From Phaeoceros laevis (Eukaryota > Anthocerotophyta > Anthocerotopsida > Notothyladales), in assembly GCA_049999765.1 (NCBI GenBank), contig JBNGIQ010009483.1:234301-263845 (forward strand): DNA of 29,545 nucleotides. The letters are read 5' to 3'. Shown one piece after another: positions 1 through 9,926 of the stretch. The stretch's first letter is position 1, and every line of letters begins with the position of its first letter. A model generated the notes under the pieces. That model was not told the origin of the DNA and searched no databases. It saw only the letters and a program-made list of their open reading frames with translations. The position numbers were made by a program, and so were the translations under genes.

Positions 1-790
1 AACACGCATTTTCTGCAGTTCTCGGCGCAAGTATGGTTTGAGCCCCTCAAGGTACTTGTGGACTTTCATTGTTTCGGTGACTGTTTCTTCCGGCATGTTG
101 AATATGATCTGGTCAAATTCCTGGGTATACACTTGAACAGTAGAGTGTTGTTTTATATCATCCAGTTTACATACATTCATATATTCAGAGTTTATAGGCA
201 TAAAACCTCTCTTTGACTGTATCTTTGAAGGTATCCCAGTCACTCAACAAATCGGAAGGGTAGCTACTGTGTTTGTAGGAGCTACCTTGTGATTCTTTGA
301 TTTCATGGACAGCACCCATCCACCATACTTTGCTAAAACCGACAAGGTAGGTAGATGCTAGATTTACCCATTCTTCTTCGGGGATCTTGCTGATCCTTCC
401 AAATTCTTCTAATTCAAATAGCCATGTGTCTAATTCTGCCTTGTTTGATCGGCCTGCGTAGGTACGAGGCTCCTTTAATTTCATCCGGCTGCTAGAAGGC
501 TGCAAATTTGTTTGTGGTTTTTTATCCAATTGGTCTTGTTGTTCTGTCACTGTGGTTTGTAGGGTTGCTATCTTTTGAGCCATGTTATTCATTTCTTTCT
601 TCATCGCTTCTAGCTGCTCTGCGAGGGCCATTTCGTCAGTAAATTCCTCAAAGTCTTCTGGTTCTGAATTTTCAGATTCTGGTTCAGGGGTAGTTTCTAG
701 GGTGAGTGCTCCTCGCCTACTCCCTTTTTCCTTCCTTTGTTTAGCAGTAGTGTTATACTTCTTTGTGTATTGATTATCCTTGCTGCTCAT
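1..790 (-). pseudogene. Retrotransposon gag, partial, with a frame break
   Basis: A 201-codon minus-strand frame (790-185) starts with a basic, low-complexity N-terminus, then an acidic stretch, a coiled-coil-like segment around residues 55-90, and a retrotrans_gag-like domain (W-L-F-E-L-E-E and V-K-E-R-F motifs) to the stop at 185. Downstream in another frame the same domain continues down to position 1, including an L-E-G-L-K-P-Y-L-R-R-E-L motif. A single extra T in the run near 207-210 would explain the break. The copy is therefore probably defective, unless the extra base is an assembly error. The gag protein forms the cytoplasmic virus-like particle of the element. Confidence 0.7.
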
Positions 791-1020
791 GTATTTAGAG
801 GAAGATAATTAACACTACTTCTCTCTTGAATGCAGGTAGTGGGTGCACACTGTCATCCCTCTGCTAGATCTTCCTTTGTGCAGGTAGTGGGTGCTCTCAG
901 CCACCCCTCTGCTAATGTAGAAGAAAATTCTGCTAGTACTTTTCTAGTAACTAGCTCTTCTTGATAAAATTGCAATTTTTAGAAAATTTTAGAAAATTTT
1001 CAGCAGGATTTTTTTTTCAA

Positions 1021-1034
1021 CTGCTCTGATACCA
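1021..1034 (-). other. Primer-binding site for initiator Met-tRNA
   Basis: On the minus strand this reads TGGTATCAGAGCAG, the classic plant retrotransposon primer-binding site complementary to the 3' end of initiator methionine tRNA. It sits directly inside the LTR and fixes the orientation of the element. Confidence 0.85.
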
Positions 1035-1036
1035 TG

Positions 1037-1343
1037 TGTTACACGATTTTACTATCGTGGTGTCGGATCCTAGTTGCTAGCTAGACAAATAGAATCCGAG
1101 TGCTCTTTTGTAGGATATTTTTTGATCTTTTTATATCTTTTCTTTCTTTTTAATAAAGAGCATGGGATCTCTTTTCTCATGATCCCTTTTATAGTTTGTT
1201 TTCAAGAATTTAGTTGTAACTTCTTTTTTAGTTATTAGAAGTTAAAAGCCATTGTGACTTTTCAAATCTAAATAACTTTTTATAATTAAAAACTTAAATT
1301 AAGTGTACTATTAAGAACTTAACTAATCGGGGGTTGCGAAACA
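1037..1343 (-). repeat. LTR of the retrotransposon (about 307 bp)
   Basis: On the plus strand the block begins TGTTACACG and ends GCGAAACA, giving the usual TG...CA ends with a short imperfect inverted repeat (TGTT/AACA). The primer-binding site follows two bases inside the element. The LTR is AT-rich. The second LTR is outside the window, so LTR divergence and age cannot be read. Confidence 0.7.
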
Positions 1344-1560
1344 ATCATCCTCCATGCGTGAAAGCTCCATGCCTGAAACACATACAAAAGAGAATAAACT
1401 TGGTTAAGGAATGAACCAATATATCAAACTCTCTGACTTGGAAACTATAGTGTAAATATGTTAGTGATTTAGAAGGTGGATATTCCGCAATTCCTACTCC
1501 TTGACCCAACTATCATTCTTCAATATTCCAACAATTGCACGTCTGTGCGTGTGACTCTTT
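1344..1560 (-). repeat. Permuted partial duplicate of the 6.6-6.95 kb Alba-like region
   Basis: Two blocks match the region near 6.6-6.95 kb at roughly 80-90% by eye. Block 1344-1420 matches 6885-6955, and block 1430-1560 matches 6615-6740. The block order is swapped relative to the other copy. On the minus strand the second block keeps a D-S-W-V motif but then meets a stop, so this copy is not coding. The LTR retrotransposon sits exactly at its left edge. Confidence 0.65.
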
Positions 1561-1593
1561 CTCCAACAAACGTTAACCTCTGATCTGGAGGAC

Positions 1594-2010
1594 TTGAAAT
1601 TCCAAGTGATTCTTGTGGATTTGGAACACTTCCATGTTTGCGACAACGACACAGTTTGTTGGAGCACCAATGCTAGATCTCTTGTACCACAATCGGACAA
1701 GGAACTTAGCGCCATTTTTTGTAAAACCTTGTACTGTGTGCTAGACAGGAGCAAGATCGAGGTCGAGGTGTGGAAATTGGACGGTGGTTACCGACAAACT
1801 CTAGATCTGCCTACGCTTGAAGAAACCAACTGCCAATCTGGCACCCTAGAGAATCGCCAATTCAACATTGAAATAAATTCATTCATTCATTCAATGACAT
1901 TCACTGACAACATGGCATTCGGTATGATGCAGGGGCAACCGATACTCATAACTAATGATGAAGAAGGAAAAAGTTATGTGCAGCGTATGCACATATCCAT
2001 GAATATGTGA
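1594..2010 (+). CDS. Hypothetical open frame, possibly a gene fragment
   Basis: An open frame of 138 codons follows the permuted duplicate. I do not recognise the product. The composition looks protein-like in the middle (a V-E-V-W-K-L-D-G-G-Y stretch near residues 57-66) but there is no transit peptide, membrane segment or known motif. No promoter or flanking exons could be placed. It may be a fragment of a larger gene, an exon, or chance. Confidence 0.2.
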   Translation: MKFQVILVDLEHFHVCDNDTVCWSTNARSLVPQSDKELSAIFCKTLYCVLDRSKIEVEVWKLDGGYRQTLDLPTLEETNCQSGTLENRQFNIEINSFIHSMTFTDNMAFGMMQGQPILITNDEEGKSYVQRMHISMNM

Positions 2011-2170
2011 AAACTTGGCTAGTCTCAACATTTATAACTGAATAATTCATCTTTGTTCATGCCAATAACTATCAGTCTACGGGAGGAGGAATGGAAGCGG
2101 GTAAAGCAGGCAGAGAAATGTCATGATCAGCTTGCAAGCTTTTGGCTGTCGGGTCGCAGAATATTTGTTG

Positions 2171-2361
2171 ACCCCTAAACGACACCACACAAAAGAAAAT
2201 CGCGGGCCTGTCCCGTTTCCATTGACAGACCGGTTACTTGCCCAAAGGCTGGGAACGGGTTACTTGCCCTTGGAAACCGGGTTACTTGCCCAAAGGCAGG
2301 GAACGGGGCGGGCGCCTATGAACGGAACACGCCCAAAAAGGATCGTGTGTCGTTTAGGGGT
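2171..2361. mobile_element. MITE-like element with 15-bp terminal inverted repeats
   Basis: The ends ACCCCTAAACGACAC (2171-2185) and GTGTCGTTTAGGGGT (2347-2361) form a perfect 15-bp inverted repeat, bounding a 191-bp unit with no coding capacity. Flanks read TTG and TAA, so a target-site duplication is not clear. Inside are two to three direct copies of a GGTTACTTGCCC-type unit (about 2229-2310). Size and structure fit a small non-autonomous DNA transposon; the superfamily is not determined. Confidence 0.65.
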
Positions 2362-2689
2362 TAAGTCTTCTTATATTGAGCAAGTTTCCGCAATTCTGAA
2401 GCTGTTTCCCTTCTTGCCTATCATTTTGATGTGAACCATTTATTAGATTGTTATATGTTTGAACTCGTGTAACTGTCCACAGCTCCACTTAAAACTTCTC
2501 AAAATGCGGAACTTACAACACAACACGCCTTCCATCTACTATAGATCTTTATATACCCCAGATACCTTTATATTTGCATACTTGGTACCCGAAGATGATA
2601 TAAGCAAACCAAGTTGGAATTTAAAGAACACACCTCAAACGAACAATTAGATAAAGCAATTCATGTCAATGGGAATTAACACTTTGATT

Positions 2690-3330
2690 CTCCCCCAAGT
2701 GTTACTCCATAGTACTGGGTAGGTAGGTTCCTACCTATCGTAGTTAGGCTGTACATGTGTAGTTTAGGCTGCATAGTTATAGCTAGTTAGGCTACTTCAC
2801 AAGTTAGACTAGTTAGGCTGCATAGTTAAGCTTCCTAGGTAGAGTGCGTAAGAAGGCTAGCTAGGCTGCCAAGTTAGTCAACCTATTTAGGGAACTTGGT
2901 TAGAGAGGGTTCGTTGACCAGGGGATTTGGCTAAGGATAGGTTAGACTTGCTTAGGCTGCAACCGCTATGAGTGTCTGCTTCTAGAGATGAGGTTGGCAT
3001 AGCATGGCCCCCCTACTACTATGTAGTGCCTGAAATTAGGTAGAACAGTTAGGCTCCCAAGTTAGGTAGCCTAGTTAGGCAACCAGGTTAGGAAGGATTC
3101 TAAGTGGTTAAAGTGACCGCGCCCCATTTGACGTACGTAGTGCGTGAGATTTCAACACGAGATTTCAACACGATACACTTCGAGTGGGTTGCATTTGACC
3201 TAGTGCCTGAAATTAGGTAGGCTAGCTAGGCTTCTAAGTTAGTCAGCCTAGTTAGGCAACCATGTTAGGAAGGGTTCTAAGTGGCTAAAGTGACCGCATC
3301 GCATTTCACGTACGTAGTGCGGGAGATCTC
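2690..3330. repeat. CTAGTTAGGC-rich degenerate repeats with a 177-bp tandem pair
   Basis: Short units of the type AGTTAGGCTGCATAGTTA recur from about 2740 to 3100. A longer unit beginning TAGTGCCTGAAATTAGG occurs at 3024 and again at 3201 (period 177). Both copies continue with GTTAGGCAACCA, then TTCTAAGTGG and AAAGTGACCGCA or a variant. No gene is seen here. Confidence 0.7.
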
Positions 3331-3464
3331 ACCAATACATTTAACGTAGTGTGTGAGATTTCAGTATGATACTTTGAATGCATTCCTTCCCTGTGTTCAT
3401 GTGTGGGCTTAGACCTTATTTTAGAAGCAAAAATGATTATGAAAGTTGTACTGTTTTGCAATGT

Positions 3465-4340
3465 GACCTCCATGCCTACAGTGATGGTAAATTGAAGAAG
3501 TGATGATTGTAACTCCATTTTTGTGTTGAGACGAAGTCTTCCTTTGACTTTGGTGTTAACTAGTAGGCCTAGAAATGGCGGTGTGGTTGATTCCCAACTC
3601 CTCGGCGTGCTCGATTCCCTTGTGGACTTGGTGTAGCGCGGCTCTTTACTACTACTTGTATGATGGCTTAGCTCTAAAAAATAGTCCTATTGATTCATTT
3701 CTTTTGCTTGTGTCGTAACGTAATCCTCCACTCCTACAATGATGGTAAATTGGAAAAGTGCAATCTTAATGCCATTGTTGAGTTAGGATGTAGGTCTTCA
3801 TGTAATAGGAGTATAGAGTCGGAGTATAGAAATTTTAGAAACGCACAAATATAAAATATTGTAACCATAAAGCAAAGCAAAGGTGCGGAGTTACCTACAA
3901 AAGTCTTCCTTTTGAGTTTGGGATCTTCCTATTTTTTTTAGCCAGACCATTTTTAGCTCAACAAATGGTCTCATTGATCAATTTTTTATCCTTGGAACCT
4001 AATTGAGATACCTTAGTAGAATCTCTATGTGGGACAAACTAGCATTATTCAATATTTTATATCAAATATATATTGAGTTTTAATTATATTTTACTTGGGG
4101 TCCTTGTTATTTGGTTAACACAGGAACTACCAAATTTGTTCAACCATTTTACTCCAGCAACAACTTAGGTGCGAAGGTGCACATAAGAGCGCCAAACGAA
4201 ATGTGGTAGTCTAGCCAATTTTGTATGTAGAAGAAGAAAAAGTTTATTTATGGTGTTTGTTTGGGCAAGAAGCCACACGTGCTGCAAATGAAAGGCCATG
4301 AAATAATGTGATGTAGTTCGAAATAAGCAGAAATAATTGG
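3465..4340. other. Non-coding AT-rich stretch with a diverged repeat pair
   Basis: A segment with CTACAGTGATGGTAAATTG near 3475 recurs diverged as CTACAATGATGGTAAATTG near 3735, with a similar GTTGAG...GTCTTC tail in each. No open frame here looks like a gene, and the rest of the stretch shows nothing recognisable. Confidence 0.45.
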
Positions 4341-4349
4341 AAATAAGGG

Positions 4350-4560
4350 GGAGTCTTGCTGGGCAAGGTCCGGGGGATATAGGGATAGTGTTATAAGAAG
4401 AAATAAGCAAATCTTGCTAGGCAAGACTTTAGGGGGATATAAGTTGATATAAGTAGAATCCTGCATTGCAAGATGTTAAGAGGAAATCAGATGATATAAG
4501 TTGGTATAACCAGAATCCTGCTTGTGCAGGATGTTAAGATGATATAAGGTGAGATAAGTG
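4350..4560. repeat. Four-unit degenerate array, each unit with a small hairpin
   Basis: Four units spaced about 48-57 bp each carry a short palindrome followed by a GATATAAG-like segment. Stems are CTTGC/GCAAG (4355-4367), TCTTGC/GCAAGA (4412-4426), TCCTGC/GCAAGA (4459-4473, one mismatch) and TCCTGC/GCAGGA (4516-4531). The T-A to C-G change in the stem is compensated on both sides in the last unit. Confidence 0.6.
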
Positions 4561-4599
4561 GGTATTGTTAGCAGTTGAATGGGCTCGTATAGCTTGGTA

Positions 4600-5500
4600 T
4601 AAGTTGGCATAAGAGGGGGTAATTTGCCTGTTGCTAGGTCAGTTTTGGGCGGAAAAATGATCGAAAAAAGTAACTGCGTGATTCTGGTTTTGGAGTAATG
4701 GACGGCGAGTGGTGGATTTACTGCGAGAGGTCGAGATGACAGATGACGTGCCAGCCCGCGACGGACATGTCACGGTAAACGCGAACAGTGACAAGGTGAA
4801 CAAGTCCTGTGGTGGGCTAGTAGTAATAACAACTGCTCAACCGGCCCGCGCCCGCCATGGCATTTAACGAGCGCTGCTGCCTACTAGGCCACCTCCTGCT
4901 CTGTCTTTGCGCCATGCAGCTATGCATGCTCCTCCAGCTCGGCTGTCATGTGGCAGTAGCGCGAGGTCAGTTGTATCAGATCTAGGAATGGCAAGGACGC
5001 GTTGACGCGTCGACGCTGGTTGAGACCAGCTTGAAGATGATGCACCAGGGAAGTTCCTGGTGGTGATGAAGAGGCGCTGCTGGAGTGGCTGATGAGGGGC
5101 CGATTGCCAATGCCAACTGCGGAGGGCGAAGTTGAAACCACTGGAGCCACAATGGCCTCTTTGTGAGGCCATTGCCCAGGCCTGCATTGCTGCTGGCCGC
5201 AATCACCTCAGCTAGCGCTGCTGTCCCGCAATCACCTCAGCTAGCGCTGCTGTCCCGCTAGGAAGTTTGAAGCAGGCGAGCCAGCAGCTGCCTGCTCAAA
5301 GCATGGGACTCCTTCTTCCCCGCCACAACGGCGAGTGAAGCAGGATGAGCTCTCTTGGACTGCACAAATAATTTTCACACCAAAAGGAATAAGTAGAGCT
5401 AACTTACTACTGGCCGGGAAAGCAGAGTGTCTGCGGTGTCTGCAGTGGAGGTTGCAGCTCTAGCAGATCAACTCTGAAGCTGTTGAACAGAGGACACTTG
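4600..5500. other. No recognisable gene; contains a 29-bp tandem duplication
   Basis: Short open frames exist on the minus strand (4864-5206), but they give no recognisable protein and overlap each other in several frames. A 29-bp unit starting CGCAATCACCTCAG is repeated exactly in tandem at 5198-5226 and 5227-5255. The stretch is more GC-rich than its left neighbour. Confidence 0.5.
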
Positions 5501-5519
5501 CTGCTGCTGCTTCGTGGAA

Positions 5520-6180
5520 TTGGATCGTCTGAATTGCTTGGTCGTCATGCGCACCAAGCAATCCCCAACATCAACATCCGCATCTGTTTTGCTTCGCTGG
5601 ATTTGTGCATGAGGCTGCTTCCTGGATGTAAGCCTCCATCACCGGCACATGCTTACAGGGCCAGAGAAAGGTAACTTGATCAGTGGAATGTTGCCCTCCT
5701 GTTGCATGCATTCGTAAAGAGCAAGGGTTTCTTAACCAAATCATTGAGGGGATACCACATCTTCTGCCAAACACTGTTTCAAGCATCTTTCAACGTGTTT
5801 AGCGTATACACACGTCCGTGTAAGGCAGCTGCCAAAGAACTTGTCAGGCTTCACCCAGCCGCCTGAATATCTGCAGCGTGCACCTCCTTACCAGAAACCA
5901 CAACAGCTCTGCATATATGATTTTCTGTCCTTACAGTGAACTACGGTAGGGTCCTAAACCCTGCATTGCTTGTTCAAGTGTGGCATCACTGGCATGCGCC
6001 AAAGTGATAGAAGCCCAGCCTGGGCTAGGGCAACCACCTTGGTGAAAACGTGGTTTGCCTCCTCCAGCCTTTCATGGCAAGAATACATACAGATGACCTG
6101 GTTGGTCATCTTGACGTGTTTGATTCATATATACCCAGTTTGACAGTAAGGCATCTGCCGAAACCGAGATGCTTCTGTAA
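5520..6180 (-). pseudogene. Decayed PPR (pentatricopeptide-repeat) gene
   Basis: On the minus strand, fragments typical of plant PLS-class PPR proteins appear in order but in different frames. They are a C-H-E-R-L-E-E-A-N-H-V-F-like fragment (about 6040-6100), G-K-E-V-H-A (about 5880), A-L-Y-E-C-M-Q-Q-E-G (about 5710), K-A-C-A-G and L-M-H (about 5620-5660), and D-V-D-V-G-D-C-L-V-R-M (about 5540-5580). Several stops and frame changes separate them. PPR proteins bind organelle RNA; this copy cannot encode one. The family call rests on the motif order; the subclass is less certain. Confidence 0.65.
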
Positions 6181-6472
6181 GGCCACTGCAGATACGAGCA
6201 GTCAACATGTGAGAATGGGTGTACAATTTAAGCACAAACGTATACTTAAAAAATGTAATGGCCATATCAAGCTTCTCATTAATATATGACACACTTTAAA
6301 GTACCAAAATCCTTTTGATCCCAAAAAAATTGAATCAAATGTCGTGTCAACGACATACTTGTCATTTTCAATTATAAAGTCATAGTTTTCTATGGGCTGA
6401 AATATTAAAAAGAAGCTCACAAATCTCTTCCAAGTTGATGTGAAACTTTCATGACCAATTTGGTCACTTATA

Positions 6473-6907
6473 TTAGTTACCTAGAGAAGGACCAAGACGA
6501 TGTGGCAGGCGAATCTCAGCATCTTGCCTACTAGATGAATAGTAACGCACACAAGCCTCATAAACATGGCTAGGCCGACGAGGATGTGCTGCATCCAGTG
6601 GTGGCCGCTTCCAGCTAATCAAACTCTCTGACTGCGCAACTGAAGTTTGAATATGTTGGTAATTTAGACGGTAGACATACCCCAAATCTTGCTCCTCGAC
6701 CCAACTATCATTCTCCAATATGCCATCAATCACATGTCTGGCTGCACTTATGGCTGCACCCAAAGAACAAACTTTTACTGTGTTGTACACAGACTGCTCG
6801 AGATGATCCTGTGCCATTTTGATCTTCTTGGTAATTGCTGTTGGTGAGGCACCTGAAGTAATTTTTAAGACCAAAATGGTATCATCCTCCATGGGTGAAA
6901 GCTCCAT
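6473..6907 (-). CDS. Possible Alba-like nucleic-acid-binding protein, last exon or fragment
   Basis: A minus-strand frame of about 144 codons starts M-E-L-S-P-M-E-D-D and ends at 6473. Just upstream is a good 3' splice site (TGTGTGTGTTTTAG), so the start shown may lie inside an exon. Residues about 15-65 contain I-T-S-G-A-S-P-T-A-I-T-K-K-I and C-S-L-G-A-A-I-S-A-A-R-H-V-I-D, a pattern like the Alba fold (a strand, a helix, then a conserved G-x-A-I-x-x-A turn). Alba proteins bind DNA or RNA. The C-terminal third is not recognisable. A scrambled partial copy lies at 1344-1560. No upstream exons could be placed; the identification is tentative. Confidence 0.35.
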   Translation of the reverse strand: MELSPMEDDTILVLKITSGASPTAITKKIKMAQDHLEQSVYNTVKVCSLGAAISAARHVIDGILENDSWVEEQDLGYVYRLNYQHIQTSVAQSESLISWKRPPLDAAHPRRPSHVYEACVRYYSSSRQDAEIRLPHRLGPSLGN

Positions 6908-7099
6908 GCCTAAAACACACACAAAAGAGGATAAACTTAGTTAAGGAATCAACCAGCATTCAAAAGCACACGAAAGCATTATACTAATGAGCATGCAACC
7001 ATAAAACAATATAAATCAAGTAAAAGAAGAAATGCTCAAAAGACCTGAATGTTGCTGGAACCAGAACCTAACATACTCCTTTAATGCAAACAGACATAC

Positions 7100-8200
7100 A
7101 TATATAGACATTTTGGCTCTTCATACCCATCGGTGCATTTTCGGTGGGTATCCCTACCTATTCTTATATCTCGGTATGCATTCTCCATAGCTCGATGTGT
7201 AAACCATATGCATTCTCCATCCTTGGTATTTATCGGTATGTATTCTCCGTATCTTGGTATGCAATTGGTATGCATTCTCCATGTCGGTAATTGACATACT
7301 CTCTCCATAGTTTGTAGTCCATATGTGTTTTCCATATATTTCATGTAAGCAATCTCCATATCTCCATATCTAACTAGTATGTAATATAGTTGGTATATAT
7401 TTGAGGTACATGTATTAGTATGCACTAAATACACGAGATGGCAATTAAAAACATGAGTGACTTTGGAAAAGCGTAAAAGAAAGAGGATTAGAGCAAACAA
7501 AATAGCAAATCTCGATAGCTATGTCAATAAACCTAAGTTAGGTAATCACCAATAGTCTTGAAGTAAGAGAAAAGTTTTTCCCTAAGTTTGGGAACACTAA
7601 GAAGTTGGCGGATATGATAGTAAGAGCCTTGAAAAATGAGGCTCCATGTGATGTGTTGCGAGTGGCCATACATGTGGTGACGAGTTTCTTCTTAAGACCT
7701 GCATTTCCGGCAAAATGGATTCTCTGCAATGTTGAATCTCCTCAAGTAAGTCCCAATAGCCATATGCCCAATCCTAAGCTCGATAAGAAATGAGGAGAGT
7801 TTACGGTCATGGAGACCAAGGCGGTGTAGCACAAGGGCCACCAAGCACCAGATTGAAATTGTAAAATTAAATCATTAACTGCAAATTTTTGAATTCTGTC
7901 CTTTTACCCTAAGCTTACTACTATTATAATAGAGTTTCATCGTCCCCACTCACTTTTTTTATCATGCATGTATTGAAGCAGTGTACAAAACCCTGCAGCC
8001 ACCACCACCACCACCCACCATCATGCATGTATGAACCAAGCTGACCAAGTGTACCATGCTCCGCAGCCTGCTAGCAACACATGAAAATCTCTGTGGAGGC
8101 GTGTACAGGTTGCGAGAGTCGGCCTGCTATTATGAAGTCAAAGAAGTTGCGAAGCGACACTTGGGCTTTCAGACCAAGGAGCCTCACAGTTTGAGAACGA
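7100..8200. other. AT-rich stretch with degenerate GGTATGCATTCTCCAT repeats; no gene
   Basis: Between about 7165 and 7330 a unit close to GGTATGCATTCTCCAT recurs at least five times in degenerate form, often with TCGGTA nearby. The rest, up to the recA relic, has only short open frames with no protein-like content. A CCACCACCACC run lies near 8000. Confidence 0.5.
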
Positions 8201-8218
8201 GTAGGCCACAATAGGACT

Positions 8219-9700
8219 TCACGACCCCTCGGCCTCGACAAAGGGCTCGCTAGGCTCATCATCTGAGTCGTCCTCTTCAACTTGAAGACCTGCCATTCTC
8301 TAGAACAGATTCCTAATAAGTGACAACAACTTGACGCGTAGCTCGGGATTGTTTCGCAGGTGTTTCTTGGCGTTCTCTTTCCCCATAGCAAAGTTCTCTT
8401 TGTTGTAAGAAAACCAAGCGCCAGACTTGCAAGAATGCCATGCTTCACTCCTAGATCCAGAATCTCGCCTTCCCGTGAAATACCCCTGTCAAACTCGATC
8501 TCGAACTCGGCAGTCCTGAAAGGCGGAGCTAGCTTGCTCTTAGCTACCTTAACTCTGACTTGGCTCCCGTATGTCTGCAGTAGATCACCGTATGTTCTTA
8601 GCCAAAACACACAAAAACGTGGTTACATTGACAGCTCCGTGTGAACGGGATATGAAAGGAACCACTCTTCGAAACCCTTACACAGTCTCCAAATTAAAAA
8701 AAAAAACCCTCGTCTCTTCGTTTCAGCAGACTTGTTCACTTGTTCTTCTAATATTCAGTCCGACAGAGGCATTGAACTTGAGGGCGTTACCTCCAGAGTT
8801 CACCTCCTGGGGACCCCCAAAACCTCCAAAAGTGCCCAGCTTGGACCTGATCTGCTCAAGCAATTTAAAAAAGAAAAAAATACTACCGTGACCACAGAAC
8901 TCAACGTCACCCTGGCTATTTGAAGGACTTCAATCAGGGGATGGATTTCCAAAACGGCGAAGGATACAGAGAACAGACCTGGTTGATAAATATAAGAGTC
9001 GTTTGAGAGCGCGAGACAGAGTGTGTGAGCTTCCTGAGGGCTTGACTCATGAGACGAGCCTGGTGTGCCATATGAGAATCCCCCATTTCCCCCTCTAATT
9101 CTGCTTTGGGAACTGAAGCTGCTACCTGCAAAAACACAACGTAAGCTTGCATTACAGCATATGCTAGCTTGAAACAGGACGCATAGGTTAATCATCCAAA
9201 ACTACCTACCCTACCCAAGAGTTTTGGTGGACCACAGGACATGTGCCAAGGATTTACGCTGTCCACAACAACAACATCGATAACGTTACTCCGGATCCTT
9301 ATAAGGGTGTCTGTAATAGCAAGAGCTTGCTCTCCAGTATCTGGCTGAGAGAGCAACAGATTGCTTATATCGACACCAATCCTTTCGGCAAAAGATTGAT
9401 CCAGGGCATGTTCCGCATCTACAAAGACACATTGGCCTGCAAATGAGCGTAGCCAGTATCAGAGTTCCTTCAAAGCACATCATCGAACATGTCTCCAGGC
9501 TGTGAGTACAGTTACCTCCTTCTTTCTGAGCCTCAGCAATTATGTGAAGTGCCTAGGTAGTTTGCCCGACGCCTCAGGCCCATATATCTCTATGACACGT
9601 CGGACTCCCGGAAAATGAAATGTATTACTCGGTGGTGACGGATGGAATGCTGTGTTGATTGCTTGTCAAAGCTTCGAAAAGTTGAGAGCTCGAGAGGAAC
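8219..9700 (-). pseudogene. recA: Plastid-type recA homologue, disrupted
   Basis: Minus-strand exons can be aligned with eukaryotic organellar RecA, the DNA-strand-exchange ATPase of recombinational repair. They are the Walker A exon (G-P-E-A-S-G-K at 9581-9561, ending 9516), 9436-9258 ([19 protein letters not shown]), 9125-8979 ([15 protein letters not shown]), 8851-8708 (I-R-S-K-L-G-T-F-G-G-F-G-G-P) and 8574-8219 ([12 protein letters not shown], acidic tail). The I-R-S-K-L-G-T-F-G-G-F-G-G-P loop resembles chloroplast RecA. Splice sites and phases are intact, but the frame is broken: a missing base right after the Walker A lysine, TAG at 9553-9555, TGA at 8723-8725, a missing base near 8430, and TAG at 8300-8302. 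The N-terminus above about 9620 is not clear. Confidence 0.8.
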
Positions 9701-9926
9701 GCATTTCAATGTGCGACAAACAGATGTTGTAAACACGTATGCACAAACACATGAGATGTGGAGGCATTGTCCAGAGGGAGACCCTGGAGGCAATGAGAAC
9801 AGGAGTACAATTTCAAGTTTCACATGTATGGAAAACGAAGCATAGAAATTATGACTGGTTGGTCCTAAAAATGTTCTGCAACCCAGCTACTAAAGTACTA
9901 GTACATATGCTAGACAGTTGTAAGAA

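Larger units (their letters stand above)
1..1343 (-). mobile_element. 5' part of a Gypsy-type LTR retrotransposon, running off the window start
   Basis: Read on the minus strand the order is LTR (1343-1037), a primer-binding site complementary to initiator Met-tRNA (1034-1021), a leader, then a gag-like reading frame (790 downward). This is the standard order of an LTR retrotransposon 5' end. The pol region and 3' LTR lie beyond position 1. The LTR edge at 1343/1344 is sharp: sequence from 1344 on matches another place in this window (near 6885), while sequence before it does not. Gypsy rather than Copia is inferred from the gag type and its separate frame. Confidence 0.8.

Noticed and set aside
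4864-5206. Three overlapping minus-strand frames of 74-112 codons
   Set aside because: They overlap in different frames, none is recognisable, and the base composition explains their openness. A weak similarity to PPR C-termini was too short to trust.
7081-7500. 139-codon minus-strand frame
   Set aside because: Built largely from degenerate GGTATGCATTCTCCAT-type repeats, so the reading is repeat translation.
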